Of a stretch of 64,000 bases of DNA, positions 25,201 through 38,629 are shown piece after piece. The position numbers were made by a program, and so were the translations under genes. The stretch comes from Erythrophleum ivorense (taxonomy: Eukaryota; Streptophyta; Magnoliopsida; Fabales; Fabaceae). The stretch spans positions 9,682,001 through 9,746,000 of the forward strand of contig JAIUCV010000004.1 of assembly GCA_026724425.1 (NCBI GenBank), read 5' to 3'. The notes under the pieces were generated by a model. It did not search any database, was not told the origin of the DNA, and saw only the letters and a list, made by a program, of their open reading frames with translations. Positions within the stretch are counted from its first letter, which is position 1; every line of letters begins with the position of its first letter.

Positions 25201-27600
25201 TGAAGTTATAAAATGACGGAAATATTTTCAATGATAAAATTAAAATTTAATTTTGGTAAAAATATATTTTTTAATTTTTTATTTTGTGTTGAAAGTTTAA
25301 AATTTAATTTATTCTAAATTTTAAAAAAATAAGTATTTTATATTGATCAAATATGTATTTAATAATTTTATATTATATAAGTAACACATATAAAAGTATT
25401 TTAATTAAAATAACTGTAATCATAATTTTATTTTTTATTGTGGAGGCATATCTTTTAGATTAAAGGAAAATGAGTGTATTTTTTTAAAATAAATAAAAAA
25501 ACTGCATACTTTAAACATCTCTTTAAAAAAATATAATAATTTACCTTTACTTTTCTGTTTAAAACAAAAATCTGACAGAAGTACCATCACATCTTAAATT
25601 TACAAGTACTCTTTCTATATTCGAATTTAGAACGGACTGTATATCTCAAATTTAATTGAAAACACATGAACATTATTTACGTGGAGAAATGGTTAGTATT
25701 GTAAAATAATATTCATTGATAATTTATAAAATTTTAAATATTTTCTAAGCACTATCATTTTATAATTTTTTTTAACTCTAATAATATCAGCCTTTAAATG
25801 TAGTCACAAACAATAAGATATTTCTCATAGAATTTGAAGAGACAGAAATAGAACAGAATTCATTGTAGTTTTAAAATTTTAAAAAGGAAAAAAGAAAATA
25901 ACGAAGCTGAACATTCTTAAACCAATCAAAACCTTAGGTCCTACATGATTTAGTATTACTAGAAATCTTGTTTTGTTGGCCAAAAAAAAAAAACTTGATT
26001 TGAAAAATGTTAAAATGATATGCAGTGATGCTGTAGTTAGATTCTGAAAGGGAAGAATCATGCAAAGAAAAGAATATTATAGATAGATTTTAAAAGAAAA
26101 GAATCATGTAAAGAAAAGAAGGCTCTTATACCGCGATACTATAGCAAAATAATAATAATAATTCAAATGTTATAATGTCAAAAATATTAGCACCATATAC
26201 TGTAAGTGTCAGAAATGAATCAAATGATTGCCAAACTCAATAATTTTGAGCTCCTCAACAAAAAGGGGTTTATATATATAAGGGGAGAATCCTCCTATTT
26301 AATGTTGACATAAAGTGTGTTAAAAATAATTTTTTTTTTAATTTGGTGACGTAACATATGGTATCAATATTTTTGATATTGTAGCATCTAACTTAATTTT
26401 TTTATGCAATAAACGAAGAAGATAATCGAAGGAAAGAATCATGCAACAGTGTTAACGAAGAGATACGGGACAGTATAGGAATAAGAATAAGGACGTGGTT
26501 CACAAAAGCAAGGAACGAAGGAGTTAAGACTCTTCTAAATGTTTCATTCCATCTTTATCAGGATAAAACATCTAGGATATGAATCTTGTCGTGTTGGAGA
26601 TTTCATCCACATAAATCCAGCTTTATTGTATTTTTAAAAAAATTATTATGTCAACTTGAATTTTAATAATTTTTATTTAAAATCTTTGAGAATTTAGATA
26701 CAAATGATATTATGTTATTTAAAATTTTATTTTTTTAGTATAATAGTTTAAATTCTTTTTAGATCTTAAATATTTAAATGAAAATAATAAAATATAAAGA
26801 GAAAATATATTTGGATCCTAAAATATAAATGTTTAATTATTTTATTTATGAATTTTTAAATATATAATTTAATTATTAAAAAATATATTTTTTAATTATT
26901 TGATATTTAAATTTTAAAAATATACTTATTAAAAATATTTTATTTATTATTTATTATTGATTATTAGTAAGTTTATAAATTTTCAAAATTAAATTGTTTA
27001 TTTCTTAATGTAAAAATTAGATAGTTAAATCATATTTTTAAAAAAAATTATATCATATATTTATAAAAATTAAAAAAATAAATAATTAAACATTTTTAAA
27101 ATATATATATATATTCCTGCAAATATAAATAATTTCAGAAGGTATAAAAATAAATGAAGAGAGATTTTAAATTCTTCTTCAGATGGATGTGAAAACGTTA
27201 ATAGGTCGTGGGACCCACGCAAAAGCAAAGCGGTCCATCGGCCTAACTTACAACTTAATCCACGCGCATTGTCATGTATCCCAGGCTTCCCCACGTGTCT
27301 CTCTCTCTTTTTCCTCCTCAACTTTCATTATCTTTGGAGAAAATTTCATATAAAAACCCTAACTTCAAAAAAACATTATATTAAAAATTTAAAAAAACTA
27401 AAATGAAATTATGTTTTTTAAAGTTATAATTTAAAATTTATAATATTATAAAATTATAAAAATATTTTAAATTTATCATTACTTCTAAATAAATAAAGAA
27501 TGAAAAAGATTAAAGTTATAATTTTAAAAAATATAAATAACAATGTTAAAAAACAGTAATAATAACTCTAATTTTTTTAATTTTAAAAATATTTTAATAT
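22291..27600. other. AT-rich gene desert
   Basis: About 5.3 kb with no supportable gene. It includes a (TTA)n microsatellite near 25068-25094 and many A/T runs. The longest open frame (23371-23733) is a low-complexity Ile/Phe/Tyr-rich translation and is judged spurious. A short balanced stretch near 27180-27310 precedes the next gene. Confidence 0.6.
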
Positions 27601-28401
27601 AATATTTTTATAAAATTTAAATTTTTAAACATTTTAAAATTTTTTCTTTTTAAAATCCCTCATTTATCATCTACTTCTGCATCTCTCTCCCTCTCTTCTG
27701 CTTTTTCTGATTACAAGGGACAATGACGATCCTGGGTGGCGGGAAGTATCCGATCAATCAACCGCCAATTTACCGTTCTACCCTCACCACCACCACAGTT
27801 TCAAACATTTTAGTTATGGAAATTACGAATCCCACACGCCTTCTTTATTTACGGCTCCAAGAGTCAAACAAACAACTCTTTCTCTCTCTCTTTTAACTTT
27901 GCCCCCACACGCCTTCCGAGCTAGGCAATTGAATTCCTGTCACCAACGGGTGATTAATTCACACATTGAATTGCTGTTGTATTAGCCTGACCTGCATTTA
28001 TGCAATTCTGGGTTTTGGTTGTTTCGGTATGTGTGTCGTTTCTTCTTGTCCCTTTGATTGATTGATTGATAAGCCTCCCTTCTTCCTGCTTCGTACAGCA
28101 TATACATACCCCCTTTTCCTTTTATTTCTGCTCTCTCTCCCTATCCCTGTTTTGATTGTGTTATGACGTGCCTCGGTGATTACTTCAGCGTATATACTCC
28201 ATTTTCATGGCATTCTCATCTCTCAGGTCCTTTTTCTCTGTCTTATATGCTTATGTTTATTTAGAATTTTGTGTAAATGTTTGAGGAGGCTGATTGGGTG
28301 TGTTGTTTTTCTCTTTAATTAACTTTTGGGGATAAAAGCTGACGTTAGTGGCGAATTTAAACGAGTTTTGGGTATTAAGAAGGGCATAAAGGCTGGTCTT
28401 G

Positions 28402-31400
28402 ATGGGTAAAGGTGACGATGGGCGATGCATCTTTCCTCTTACGAGTTTGCAAATTGGGTAAGTTTTATAAAGTTGCTTGAATAGATCATAGTATGCTGTT
28501 CACAACTGCTGGTAGATTAAATTTTGTTATAATGTATATTGATGATTATTACTGCAACCTGGAAGGATGAAAATATTTATTCTCTTGATCTCCTTTGATT
28601 AGCAATATTTGTTAGCTTATAGCTCTTGCTATAAGTTTGTGCCTCTTATTTGTAAAATTGATTCTAGTTTAAGTTCATGAATGTTACTTGATCGCCAATA
28701 TTTGCAAATGGTAGCATGTTTGTGTAATGTGCTTACTGTTGCTTCCTTTTCAGCTGCTTAGAAGAGATTCAATTGATTTTTGATAGACATACTTAATTGA
28801 ACAATGTGATTAGCAAGTTGACGATGGAGTGGGGGAGGTTTCTGGTTTCTCAAAAAGGAATAAGAGTGACCTTCTCTATTTTGATCCCAAGTTTTTTTTT
28901 TCCTTATTCCCTGTTCAAATTCATTTCAGATTGTCAACTTTCTGGTCATATTGTTCATTTTTCATTTCAAATCAGAAAAGAAAACTGTTGGAAGTGGAGC
29001 TGATTTTTCTTTCACTGCAGTGATTAAATGGTTTATCACATAGACTTGTTAAAAATTATTTTTAGAGTTACTAGAAGAGTTTGATAAGGAAAGCTTAATA
29101 ACACTTGGTTAGTTCTAAAATTTCGGTCTTTAACTGATCCAATACATCTTTTGAGATTCTTTTTTCCTTTTTTTGGCAGAGACTTGCGGTCATACCTCTC
29201 AGATCTTAGCCTTTTCCTTGCCAATGATAGTAAAAAAATGTATATTTTGGTTGACAACCGACCATGGTTGAGAGACCTGGGTTCTCGGAGAGCTCACTTT
29301 TGGCAGTTGATGGTTACCAAGGTTGCTAAAAAAATAAACCATAATTCATTGAAGTAATTTGTAATGCATTTAATCCTGGAATATAAAGTTATATCACTTT
29401 TATTTTATTTCAGTCAAGGTTGTCTCCTTTTGCAAACACCAAAGCTCGGAGAAAGAGAAATCAGGGAAAGGATGTTTGTTCTGGACCTAGCACAAGTAAA
29501 CCAAAGAAATATCTGAGATGGTTCTCACTGATTGATGCATTGATGTCATCAAGAAAGAGGGTTTTGCTGCCTGTGGAAAAACTTAGAAATTCTTTGCAGT
29601 TTAGCAGTGAATTACATAGGACTCTGTATGGCTTTATTGTATTTGAAGTTGAATGGGCCAGTGTCCGTGGCATTAACTACTTGAATGAGCTTCAGGTACT
29701 GCATCTCCTACGTGCTCCTTATTCTGTTTGCAGTTGTCTACACTATCACACCTTAATGTTTTTTGTTTGGTTTGCAGACTGATACCTCATTGGCTGTAGA
29801 AGCTAAATTTATGAAAAGATGGGAATATGACAGCATTGCTCAAGCTGCAAGCTGTATATCTTCATGGTTTTCAGGAACGCCATCTGAACAGCTGCTTTTG
29901 AAAGAGCATTTGGATTCTGCTGCAGGTAGTAACCGGGATTCTCATACTTTTATGTGAGTGTGCATTTCACAAATCGGAAGAAAAGTACACCCTTGATAAT
30001 TATGTGTCTGGTTGTCTATGAGGTTCATATGTCATGCAAGAGCTAGGATTTAGAATTCGTGGTGCCAAATTGATAAGACATAAATAGATAGCTTTCAAAA
30101 TGAGGCTATTTATTGATTATTTTGTTGTGTCAAGGTAGTGGATTAGTATATTTTTATAATTAGTTGAAATCCAGAACTTGGCATTGGAAATAGGCTCAAA
30201 GAGAAGCTGTGATTCTTTTTCAACCTCAAGGTTTGATTAATTATAGTATGCCGTAATTCTGGTATAGGTACACCTGGCCATCATTTAATGGCTCCCTGCA
30301 GCTTACAGCGTCTATGAGGCCATGTTTAGATGGCCGGAACATACATGTGGGAATGGGGAAACAATTATTTTTAGGACGTACAGCCATGGCTGCTAACTAA
30401 CTATAAGTTAAGGGAAGGGAACACTGACCTGATTGGTAACAAAATCCTATCAGGAGCAAGGATCAATTCAGGTGAACCTCTTATAATCATTGACACCTTA
30501 AACAAGGAATCACAAAAATTATTGTTTCAACCCTATATTCCTGATGCTCCCAAACGAAGGAATATGATTGACGTTAATATCACATCTCTAGGATTTTTGT
30601 TCCTGTCAGTATGATACCTGTTTCAAATTCCAATCAGTACTGCCTAAATGGACCTAACAGTAGGTTTAGATATACCAGATGCATTTTCATACAAATTTGT
30701 TTCTGTTGGTTGACTTTATTTTGATAAGAATAATTGTTGGAAATTATCGTTGATCTTAATTAACTTATTTTTTGTTATTTTATTTGTTTTATTTTAATTA
30801 AGGCTTACTTGTTTTTTAGTTAATTTTATATAATGTTTATATACAATTTTGGATTAGCTTAAGTGTTTTATTTTGATTAGGGTAAAATTATCTTATTATT
30901 TTAGAGTTACATCTTTTAGTTGGAGTAGAAGTTTATTTTCTCTTTTATCATCTATAAATATAATGTTACTTCCATCTAATAAAATAAATTTATAGGAAAA
31001 TTAAACCCTAACTTTCTACAATAACTAGTTTGCAGCATCAAATTTCATTGGATAAATACAAACCTCATGCTTTTATACATGGTGCAGCTCTACTTGGGCT
31101 TATTGCTTGCCACAGGTAAATCCAATCAAGCCTGTGGTTTTTGTGATACAGTTATAGCATTTTCAGTACCATATGAGTAGGAAAAAGGGTGCATTCTTAA
31201 TATCTTTAGCTTGTTGTTATGCTTGAAGAATCTACAAGAACTTTTCACCTTTGAAGTTTGTTGAAAAAATAGGGAGAGAAGGAAGGGACCAAACCAAACA
31301 AAGTTAACTGTTGAGGACTCAATGATTCAGCTTGTACATAAAACTGGCTACTCAACCTCTCTTTATAGTAATACTATAACCACACAAAGACACTTATAAC

Positions 31401-34400
31401 TTCTACTTTGGGCACATTACAGGTAACTTTTTGCCTACGAAACTTACCTAAATCCTTAATACGTTGTAAAACTTCCCCTAAAGCTGTAAGTTTAGAATAC
31501 TAACAACGTAGTATAAATAAAGCCCAGTGGAAGAGGAAAAGAAAAAGACTTCAATAGGGGGAGCAAACGCTTGATGAGAAAGAAGGGACCAGACAAATTA
31601 TATCATTCAAAGACTCAATAATGGTGTGTACATAAAACTAACCCCTTAAGTTCTGTTTATACTGAATAGTGATACTATACACAAAGACACATGCATCCTT
31701 AACTTTGGGTGTACTACAAGTAACTCTTAACCTTCAATACTTCCTGAAGTTTGTAATACCTGTTAACAAAATACTCTGGGGAGTAGACATATCTAACCTC
31801 TTTATGATATCCTTTTTCATTTCTGATGCATCCCAATAAGGCACCAAATTAGCGTGATAAGAGAAATTTTCTGGCCAGAAAGCCATTTCATTTTGAAATA
31901 CTTGGGCCTTGTCACATTAATGTTCTTTTAGCACTCACTTGGTGGTGCCCTTTGTTATTTATCAGTTATTTTGATTTTGATATAAAATCTATGTTCCTGG
32001 GGCCATACATAGATACGTGAATACAAGGTAATGATTGTTTTTACATAGTTCACTTGGTTGTACATACCTAAATGGTTGTATGGTTAAAAATTTATTTTCT
32101 TAGTTGCTATGTTTCCTCTGTCTGTTCAATTTAAATAAATCATACATTCATATATTAATGCATGCAATGATAAATGTATATCTTTCTTTCCTCCTCTCTC
32201 GCTCTCTCTCCTCTCTCTATCTATTTATTTATCTATATATGTACATATACCTGCTTCATATGATTTATGTAATTGTAGATTCTAGATTGTACTGCATTTC
32301 TCATGATGCAGCTAAAGGTTGCCATGTTTCATTAATTTCTGAACCAAAGGGAGCTTTCAATAAATAGTTCTTCATCTGCAATAATTTTAGGGGAGGTCTT
32401 TTATGATGCTAGTGAAGATCTTTCGGGGACTATACCTGTTGATGACGACGATAATATATACAATGGTACGCTGACTGTTGAGGATCGTTCTGTCCATCGT
32501 CTGGATAGCAGTTTTGGTGTATATTGTGAGAACAAGGAACAGACAATGGGCATGCCACACACACCTCCTCCACCCTCTGGACCTTACAAGAGAAGAAAAG
32601 TAATGAAGTCCTTCAGTACTGGAGATGGAGTTCATGGCTATTCCAAGGAAATGCCAGGAGGATTTGATGACAACGGAAAATACACTGAGACCTCTTGCTG
32701 TGTTTCTGAGATTGCAGTTGAAGCCACTCAGTACAAGGATGTTCTAATATCATTTAGGTTTAATGACCATGACCTTCCATTTAAATTAAAGGAAGTTATA
32801 GTATCTGATCTGCGATTGCTTACTTTATTAGAGGCTGGACTTCCATCTTGGGTCGTCTTCCTACAATCTTACCCAGGATTCTGCAATCTATATCGCCCAT
32901 GGATGTGCCCATTGGCAAGAGTTTTGTACGTACTGATCTCATTTGTCACTGTTATCATAGGATTTTATGATTTATATAAAAATGTTCCAGTTCTCAAGGC
33001 AACTGCATCTCGTATATGTGGGCCTCTTTTTGATTGGATAGAAACTTGGGAGATGGTTTCAAGGATCAAGTACTTAGGAACAATGTTGTTTCTGCACAAC
33101 TTTCAGAAGGCAGTTAAGTGGTATCTTGCCTTCACACATACCACAAGATCCTTTTTTTCAGTTCTTATTCAACCTCTTGCAGAGCCATTGGTGGAGTTCT
33201 TTGGATTTCTTCTTCCAAGCTGGAATTTGTTATATAAATTAGTAGAAAGCATCTGTTCTGTTGTTTGGATTGGAATTGAGACTTCTTACAATTTAGTGGG
33301 GGATCTACTGGAGCTTTTACTTTGGCCATTGTGGTCTATCCTCACTCTTTTTTGGAGCATTGGTAGGTCATCATTTTTTTGGGCTTCTAATATTGCCTGT
33401 TATTTCTTATATCAGTCATTCATGTACAAGTCTTCTGCTAATTGCTTGCATATTCTTGTTTGCATTGTACTGCAGCTACTTCTGTCCTATATCCTATATT
33501 TTGGATTCTCTGGGAAATTATATATGCTCCAATTCGTCTGGTCCTTGCAATATCAAGTTTTGTGGCTTTCATATGTACCTGCATATGTGATATTCTTGGA
33601 GGGACATGGCGGTTTGTTTCTAGCATTTTCCAGGTGACATCATCATCCAAGGCAACAATTAGCACCTACGAAGTTTCCTTGTGGCGCTCTCTTTGGAATG
33701 ACCTTTTTTCTCAGGTTGTAAGATGGTATATCAATGAATTTGAAGATGTAGGTTATTTAATAAAAGACAACTATCCTGATAGTTAAATTTTTCTTTTTTT
33801 TTTTAAATATTGTTTCTAGATTTTCCGTGCTGTCAGGAGTATACTGAATGGATTTGTTGCCTTCTTCATGGCCTGCAACAGGCATCGACTAAGGTATTCT
33901 TATTTGCTGTTTTTTATAAAGACAACAAAATGATATCATTTTAAGTAAATGCTTATTGTTTGATGCTTCACTCTCTGTATTATGCCTTCATTGATGTTTA
34001 GTTTCTGGGTGGAAATTTCTAAGGCCATTGCATTGTAATTTAGATTAAATGATGGATCTTCCATTTAGGATAGACTCTGCTGTTGAACTCTCAGCATCGT
34101 AATGATTTGTACTTTTAAGTAGTTAAATTTCTGTGCCAAAAGTACCTTATGATTTTGCAGCAGAAGTAGAATGAAGAAAGTACTGCATAAGAACATATTC
34201 ATTGCTCTTGGTCTTGGTCCAGTAGTGAAACAAAGATTGTGTACTTCTTTGTCTAAGTTGTGAGAAATTAAAATGGAAAATTCATATCTATATACTGTAG
34301 GTGCCAAATTGTAACGGTTTGGATGTAAGGCTTGATAGCTGCTATATAAAATATAAATAATGAAAATTTGCAGAGAGGAGTGTTGTGAGCCATTTCCTTC

Positions 34401-36903
34401 TTGTTTTATGAAATAATGAGGTGGCTTGGTCAATATCATTGATGGGCGTCGTGGAGCTTTGGCTTTGTTGGTTGCTGAAGAGTGCGGAAACTAAGATAGG
34501 AGAGGAGAGAAGGAGGAAAAAATGTGTGGACACTCCTTTTTTATTTATTGGGTGCAAAAGTGGAAAAAAGAAAGTTGGAGAATTAAATTGTGTAGTTTAA
34601 GGCGGGAAAAAGGAATAAATTGATTGAGATTATTGTTATTTTACAATCTTTGACTATTTTGAATGTATTTCACTATTAAAGGCAACAGTTACTTGTTGCA
34701 ATGAAGGTATACGTACATTTTAATAGTTCAGCAACACCCCTCTTTTGAGAGAAACCCCTCCTTCGCAAATTGTCCATGGGTGGATGGACAGAGGATTGTG
34801 GGTCCCATAGGTGTAGGTTTCTTTAGATTATCTTCCTTTCTGCTCAAGTTGGTGAATTTAAAAAGCTGAGCTAGAGAACTTCTTTCGCCTTTTCCTTTCT
34901 CTTTCCCCTCTTTCCTATATCAGTTTTAGGAAATTACCCCATTTTATTGATATTTAATCAAGAGAATTTGAGTGTTCTTGTTAGTTTCCTTGGTTCCTGG
35001 TTTAGAATCTGCATCAAGTCATTTCTTGAGAAGAATTTAGACCTGCTTGTAGAATGTGTAAGTATTCTAGGATCACAGATAATCCTAATTACCTCTTGTT
35101 ATATTTTGGTAGATCAGTTTCCATCTTCTACAGCCCACATTATCCTCAATCCTATCTGTCTTTTTGGACGGTCAAAACCTATCCTTCATCAGTGTTTCAT
35201 TGCTATCAAGTTTTACCTAACTCCTATCCTTGGTTCAAAGCTTCGCTAATTTACAATTTTGTATACTTGAATATTATCCTCAATTCACAACCACTTGATT
35301 ATTGCATGTTTCTTACTACCCTAGAATTGGTCCAATTGTGAATAATATGCATCTCATAGCATAATATTGGATGAACCGGATCTGTATTATTCATAACTAA
35401 CATAATAGAGGGATCTCAAAGTTCCACGAAGCTATTATTTTTTTTTTCTCATTGGAGGCTACACAACTGAGCACCCCCTTAGGTACTTTTCTGAAGTATG
35501 GGAATTACGTTGTCTGAGCCAGGTAAATTGGATTATCACTTTTCTTTGGAATTACACTCCTTAAGTAATTTCCTCTAAGTATGGGATGGGACGTTAAACT
35601 TCAACTGACTTCCATTTATGTCATGCCCCTTCATGTTGCATATAGGACTTTGTCAGGAAAGTATGCTTAAGCTTGTTTATTGTTAGAGATATAAGTCAAA
35701 ATCAGTGGGGCCTGCCTCTGATATCTTAAGCTTGTAAATTGAATTCTTTCTTGCATGATCAACTACGGCTTCCCTTCTTGTTATATAATGAAATTTCAGC
35801 TCAAAGTAAGGGTAAATTATCCATTCTTTCTAGCCTTTCCAATAATAGCTTATGCTTTCAGGTTGAATTGCGTCATGACACTTGTGTGCTTCAAATGCAA
35901 ATAATTATTCCTAACATACGGAATTCAGGGTATTCTAAATGTTTTGTGCATGCCGATTAAGCAATATTATCTGGCTCTAACTTTAATTTGATATTATTAT
36001 ATGCAGCATTTATAATCATTTACAGGAGTTTATCCAGAGATTATATCGTCAGAGGCGAAGATCACAACAAGCAGATTTAAGAGAAGGTATAACAACTTGT
36101 GAGATACAATCTGTTTAAAACTCATTAATGTCTGAATATTTTGATGGCTTGAGGAAACCATTCGTTCCATGTCATGATATTATTTTGAGGAAAGTTGATT
36201 CAAAAAAGAGGAAGAAAAAACTGTCCTAATTGGATGATCTAAATGGGTTAGAAACAGCCGGTTGTTAAGTGTACGGAAACAATTGCCCGGGAATATAGAT
36301 TCTGTTTAGATTAGTAACTTAGCGTAATATGCTAGTCCTGTGAATTGAGTACCTGTCTTGACCTATGGCTCAAGGGATGGTAAGGTGAGGGTATCTAATT
36401 CAAAGTCTTTCAAGTCTCAAATATGTTATTGATTAATGAATATAATGATGTATAAAAGCGCATGTGTCTAAGTGGAGTTAAAAAAGGGTCAGGACCTGCA
36501 GACTCTGTTGAGGTGAGGTAAATTCATTATCTAGCCTACAAGGAACACACGGTCTATAAGAATCAGGATGGTATTTAAACACTGGCAAAGTCTAGCTTTC
36601 AATTTCTACAGATTTACAATACAGCTCATCTTAAGAAAAATAGAACTGAGGGTCACGTTTTTTATTGGGTTGGAAAATGTCAGCTGCTGCTCCTCAGTCG
36701 CAGCATTGCTCTGGTCATTAGTTTATGTTAAAACAAATCAAATGAAATTGTGCATTGCTGCTTTCTGACATGTGCAAATATATTTGATGGCGTCCAATTG
36801 TTGCTTTCATGTTGTTCTGTAGTGTGAGAATAAGCTTGTGAATCCTTAAGCTTATTTCTTGCAATTTCCAGGCAGAGGAAAAGAGAAAGTGCATGCTAAA
36901 TGA
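28402..36903 (+). CDS. Multi-pass membrane protein of unknown function (9 exons, 674 aa)
   Basis: Exons: 28402-28457, 29180-29321, 29414-29695, 29778-29925, 32391-33362, 33476-33714, 33820-33893, 36007-36086, 36872-36903. All introns are GT-AG with matching phases, giving 2025 nt. The start is the ATG that puts exon 1 (GKGDDGRCIFPLTSLQIG) in frame with exon 2. Residues 1-385 look soluble and include YILVDNRPWL (40-49), a basic patch near 75-95 and PPPPSGPYKRRK (268-279). Hydrophobic segments lie near 386-403, 462-485, 489-533 and 534-574. The tail (about 650-674) is strongly basic. I recall similar uncharacterised proteins in other plants but no known function. An N-terminal cytosolic domain followed by four to six membrane spans is inferred. 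Introns 4 and 7 exceed 2 kb and carry repeats. Confidence 0.88.
30318..30655. mobile_element. Possible MITE in intron 4 of the membrane-protein gene
   Basis: The left end GGCCATGTTTAGATGG resembles the right end read on the other strand (GGTCCATTTAGGCAG). No clear target duplication was found and the inverted repeat is weak, so the call is tentative. Confidence 0.33.
30735..31020 (+). mobile_element. Small solo LTR, Ty1/copia-like (286 bp), in intron 4
   Basis: The sequence starts TGTTGGAAATTATCG and ends TTTCTACA, the TG...CA termini of an LTR. An internal CTATAAATATA (near 30950) looks like an LTR TATA box. Near-identical 5-bp flanks, ATAAT (30730-30734) and ATAAC (31021-31025), fit a target duplication with one later change. 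No partner LTR or internal coding region is present, so it is read as a solo LTR or a remnant of a short non-autonomous element. Confidence 0.72.
31274..31725. repeat. Direct repeat pair (~155 bp, spaced 301 bp) in intron 4
   Basis: Copy 1 (31274-31428) and copy 2 (31575-31725) share, in order, GAGAA-GAAGGGACCA, GACTCAAT, GTACATAAAACT, ATA-TGATACTATA-like text, ACACAAAGACAC, AACTTTGGG and ACTACAAGTAACT-like text. They are clearly diverged. They could be LTR remnants or a local duplication; no TG...CA ends could be set. Confidence 0.6.
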
Positions 36904-37555
36904 AGCTCTACTATTTTGTGGGGGAGAGGGGAATCCGTTAGAGATTTTACTCTCATGTATTGCATTGCAACATAAATTTGACAAACTTGACATCGGGCAG
37001 AGCACAGAAACAGAGCATTTTGGTTTGTAGCATTGCAGATGGTGCAAACACAATACCAATTGCCTATAGGATTCTTTAGATTCTTTTTTATTTTAGCAAA
37101 TCTTGCTTCTTATATTTTTCCCTTTCTGTCTTTAGATGCTTTAATTTGTCAGTCAACGTATGTTTTCTGACATTTTTTTATTGTCAAAGATATCAGATGT
37201 ATATATTATGTATAGCCAACCTGTAAATTGTCAGTTCCTGTAGTCACTGATTTCCTCGAATGTATACCCAAAGTTGAGTTTTATTTTAGACCAAGTACCA
37301 ATTCAGGCGCAGAGTACTTTTCGGTCTACATGGAATATGCATAAGATCACCGGGAATTTTGCGTTCGAGTGATTTACTTGGAGGCAGTGTTCAGGCTTCA
37401 GGGATAATAACTCGTCTCCTAAGTATTTTCACTCTATTGAGAATTTTATTTCTTTAAAATAATATTCAAGTGAACTTAAGCATACTGTAGCTAAAATTTT
37501 TTCATTTAAAGTAAGTCATTTACATCAAAATTAATAAATTTACCAAAAAAATTAA
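36904..37555. other. 3' UTR and downstream flank of the membrane-protein gene
   Basis: The first few hundred bases after the stop codon probably form the 3' UTR, as composition stays close to that of the exons until about 37270. No single poly(A) signal stands out. After that the sequence becomes AT-rich. Confidence 0.45.
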
Positions 37556-38550
37556 GGATTCGTTTAGTTTACTGAATTTCGGACTACGAAAAGGGGAAAA
37601 AATTACATTAAGAAATGTACTACCTTGATTGTATTTAGTTTGATACTGAAAAGAACAAAAATATGTTGACATTTATATGTTTGGTTGAAAGAAAAAAAAA
37701 AAAAAAAAGACAAAAGGGAAGAATGGAAAGATTGGACTGTCAAATGACAAAAATATCCCAGCAAAAAATTAACTTGTAGTCAGAAAATTGTAGGAAAAAC
37801 TAGTTGCTCCTTACAGTCATTCCTTTTGGTCCACTCGTGTGACCTTCTCCCACCCTCACACTGTCAGATCTTCAATTTTGAAGCAAAGTAAGATCAAGAA
37901 CAACGAACCACAGATCGAAAAATTTCCCCCACCTTTTACTCAGTTAGACCTTCCCCGGTCCTCTACCATGATCGAAGAAAAGGGGGGAAAAAATAACTCA
38001 GCAAAATGTCTGAAACAACAAACCATAGATGGGGAAAATCTTTATATCCAACTAAACGACAGTCACACAATCAAGTTTAAGAGACAACAAGTTCATTTTA
38101 GTTTACTCTAGGATTTGTGTATTTCGTTGGAGATTTTATTCATTTTAATATTTGGGTTTGAGGCGAAGGTTCTAGATTAGATTAGATTTTATCCAAAAAC
38201 TTGGAAGCTTTTTATCTTGCTAACCTGAAGCAAGGAGATCGAGATTCAATGAGCCAATGGATTCTGATGATGGTGAGTGGCAGGAAAAATGGGGATCCAA
38301 CGAGCAAGTGGATTCCAGAAATAGAGGGAGGAGACGATGTTGACAGGGGTGTCAGGCCTGCTTTGAATTTCAGGGGCAAATTGGTCTTTCTACCTTTCAG
38401 CTCCCATCTTACCTCATTTTCCCGCTTCATGGGTCTCTACGACACATTGCAGAGAGAATTGTGTAGTGCAATTCCAAACACCCAACCAAACATGATTTTG
38501 CTTTGCATTGCGTCTCCCATTCCCTTTACAATGACCAAACAGACGGGGCC
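37556..38550. mobile_element. Possible non-autonomous TIR element (995 bp)
   Basis: The left end GGATTCGTTTAGTTT resembles the right end read on the other strand (GGCCCCGTCTGTTTGGTC). Near-identical 8-bp flanks, AAAATTAA (37548-37555) and TAAATTAA (38551-38558), may be a hAT-type target duplication. Two open frames inside (37839-38111 and 38201-38614, the second running past the right end) resemble no family I know. The flanks are low-complexity, which weakens the case. Confidence 0.45.
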
Positions 38551-38629
38551 TAAATTAACTTCATCTCAAGAAATTGACAAAAACGTGTATTCAAACTGCA
38601 GTTTGCGTCATTAGCCCCAAAAAAGAAAA

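Noticed and set aside
33360..33475. Continuation of exon 5 of the membrane protein past 33362
   Set aside because: A GT donor at 33363 and AG acceptor at 33475 keep the frame and join to the hydrophobic segment ATSVLYPIFW. The read-through frame diverges in character.
34342..34557. Minus-strand 71-codon frame with a signal-like start inside intron 7
   Set aside because: There is no promoter, splice partner or family resemblance; it lies wholly within an intron of the opposite-strand gene.
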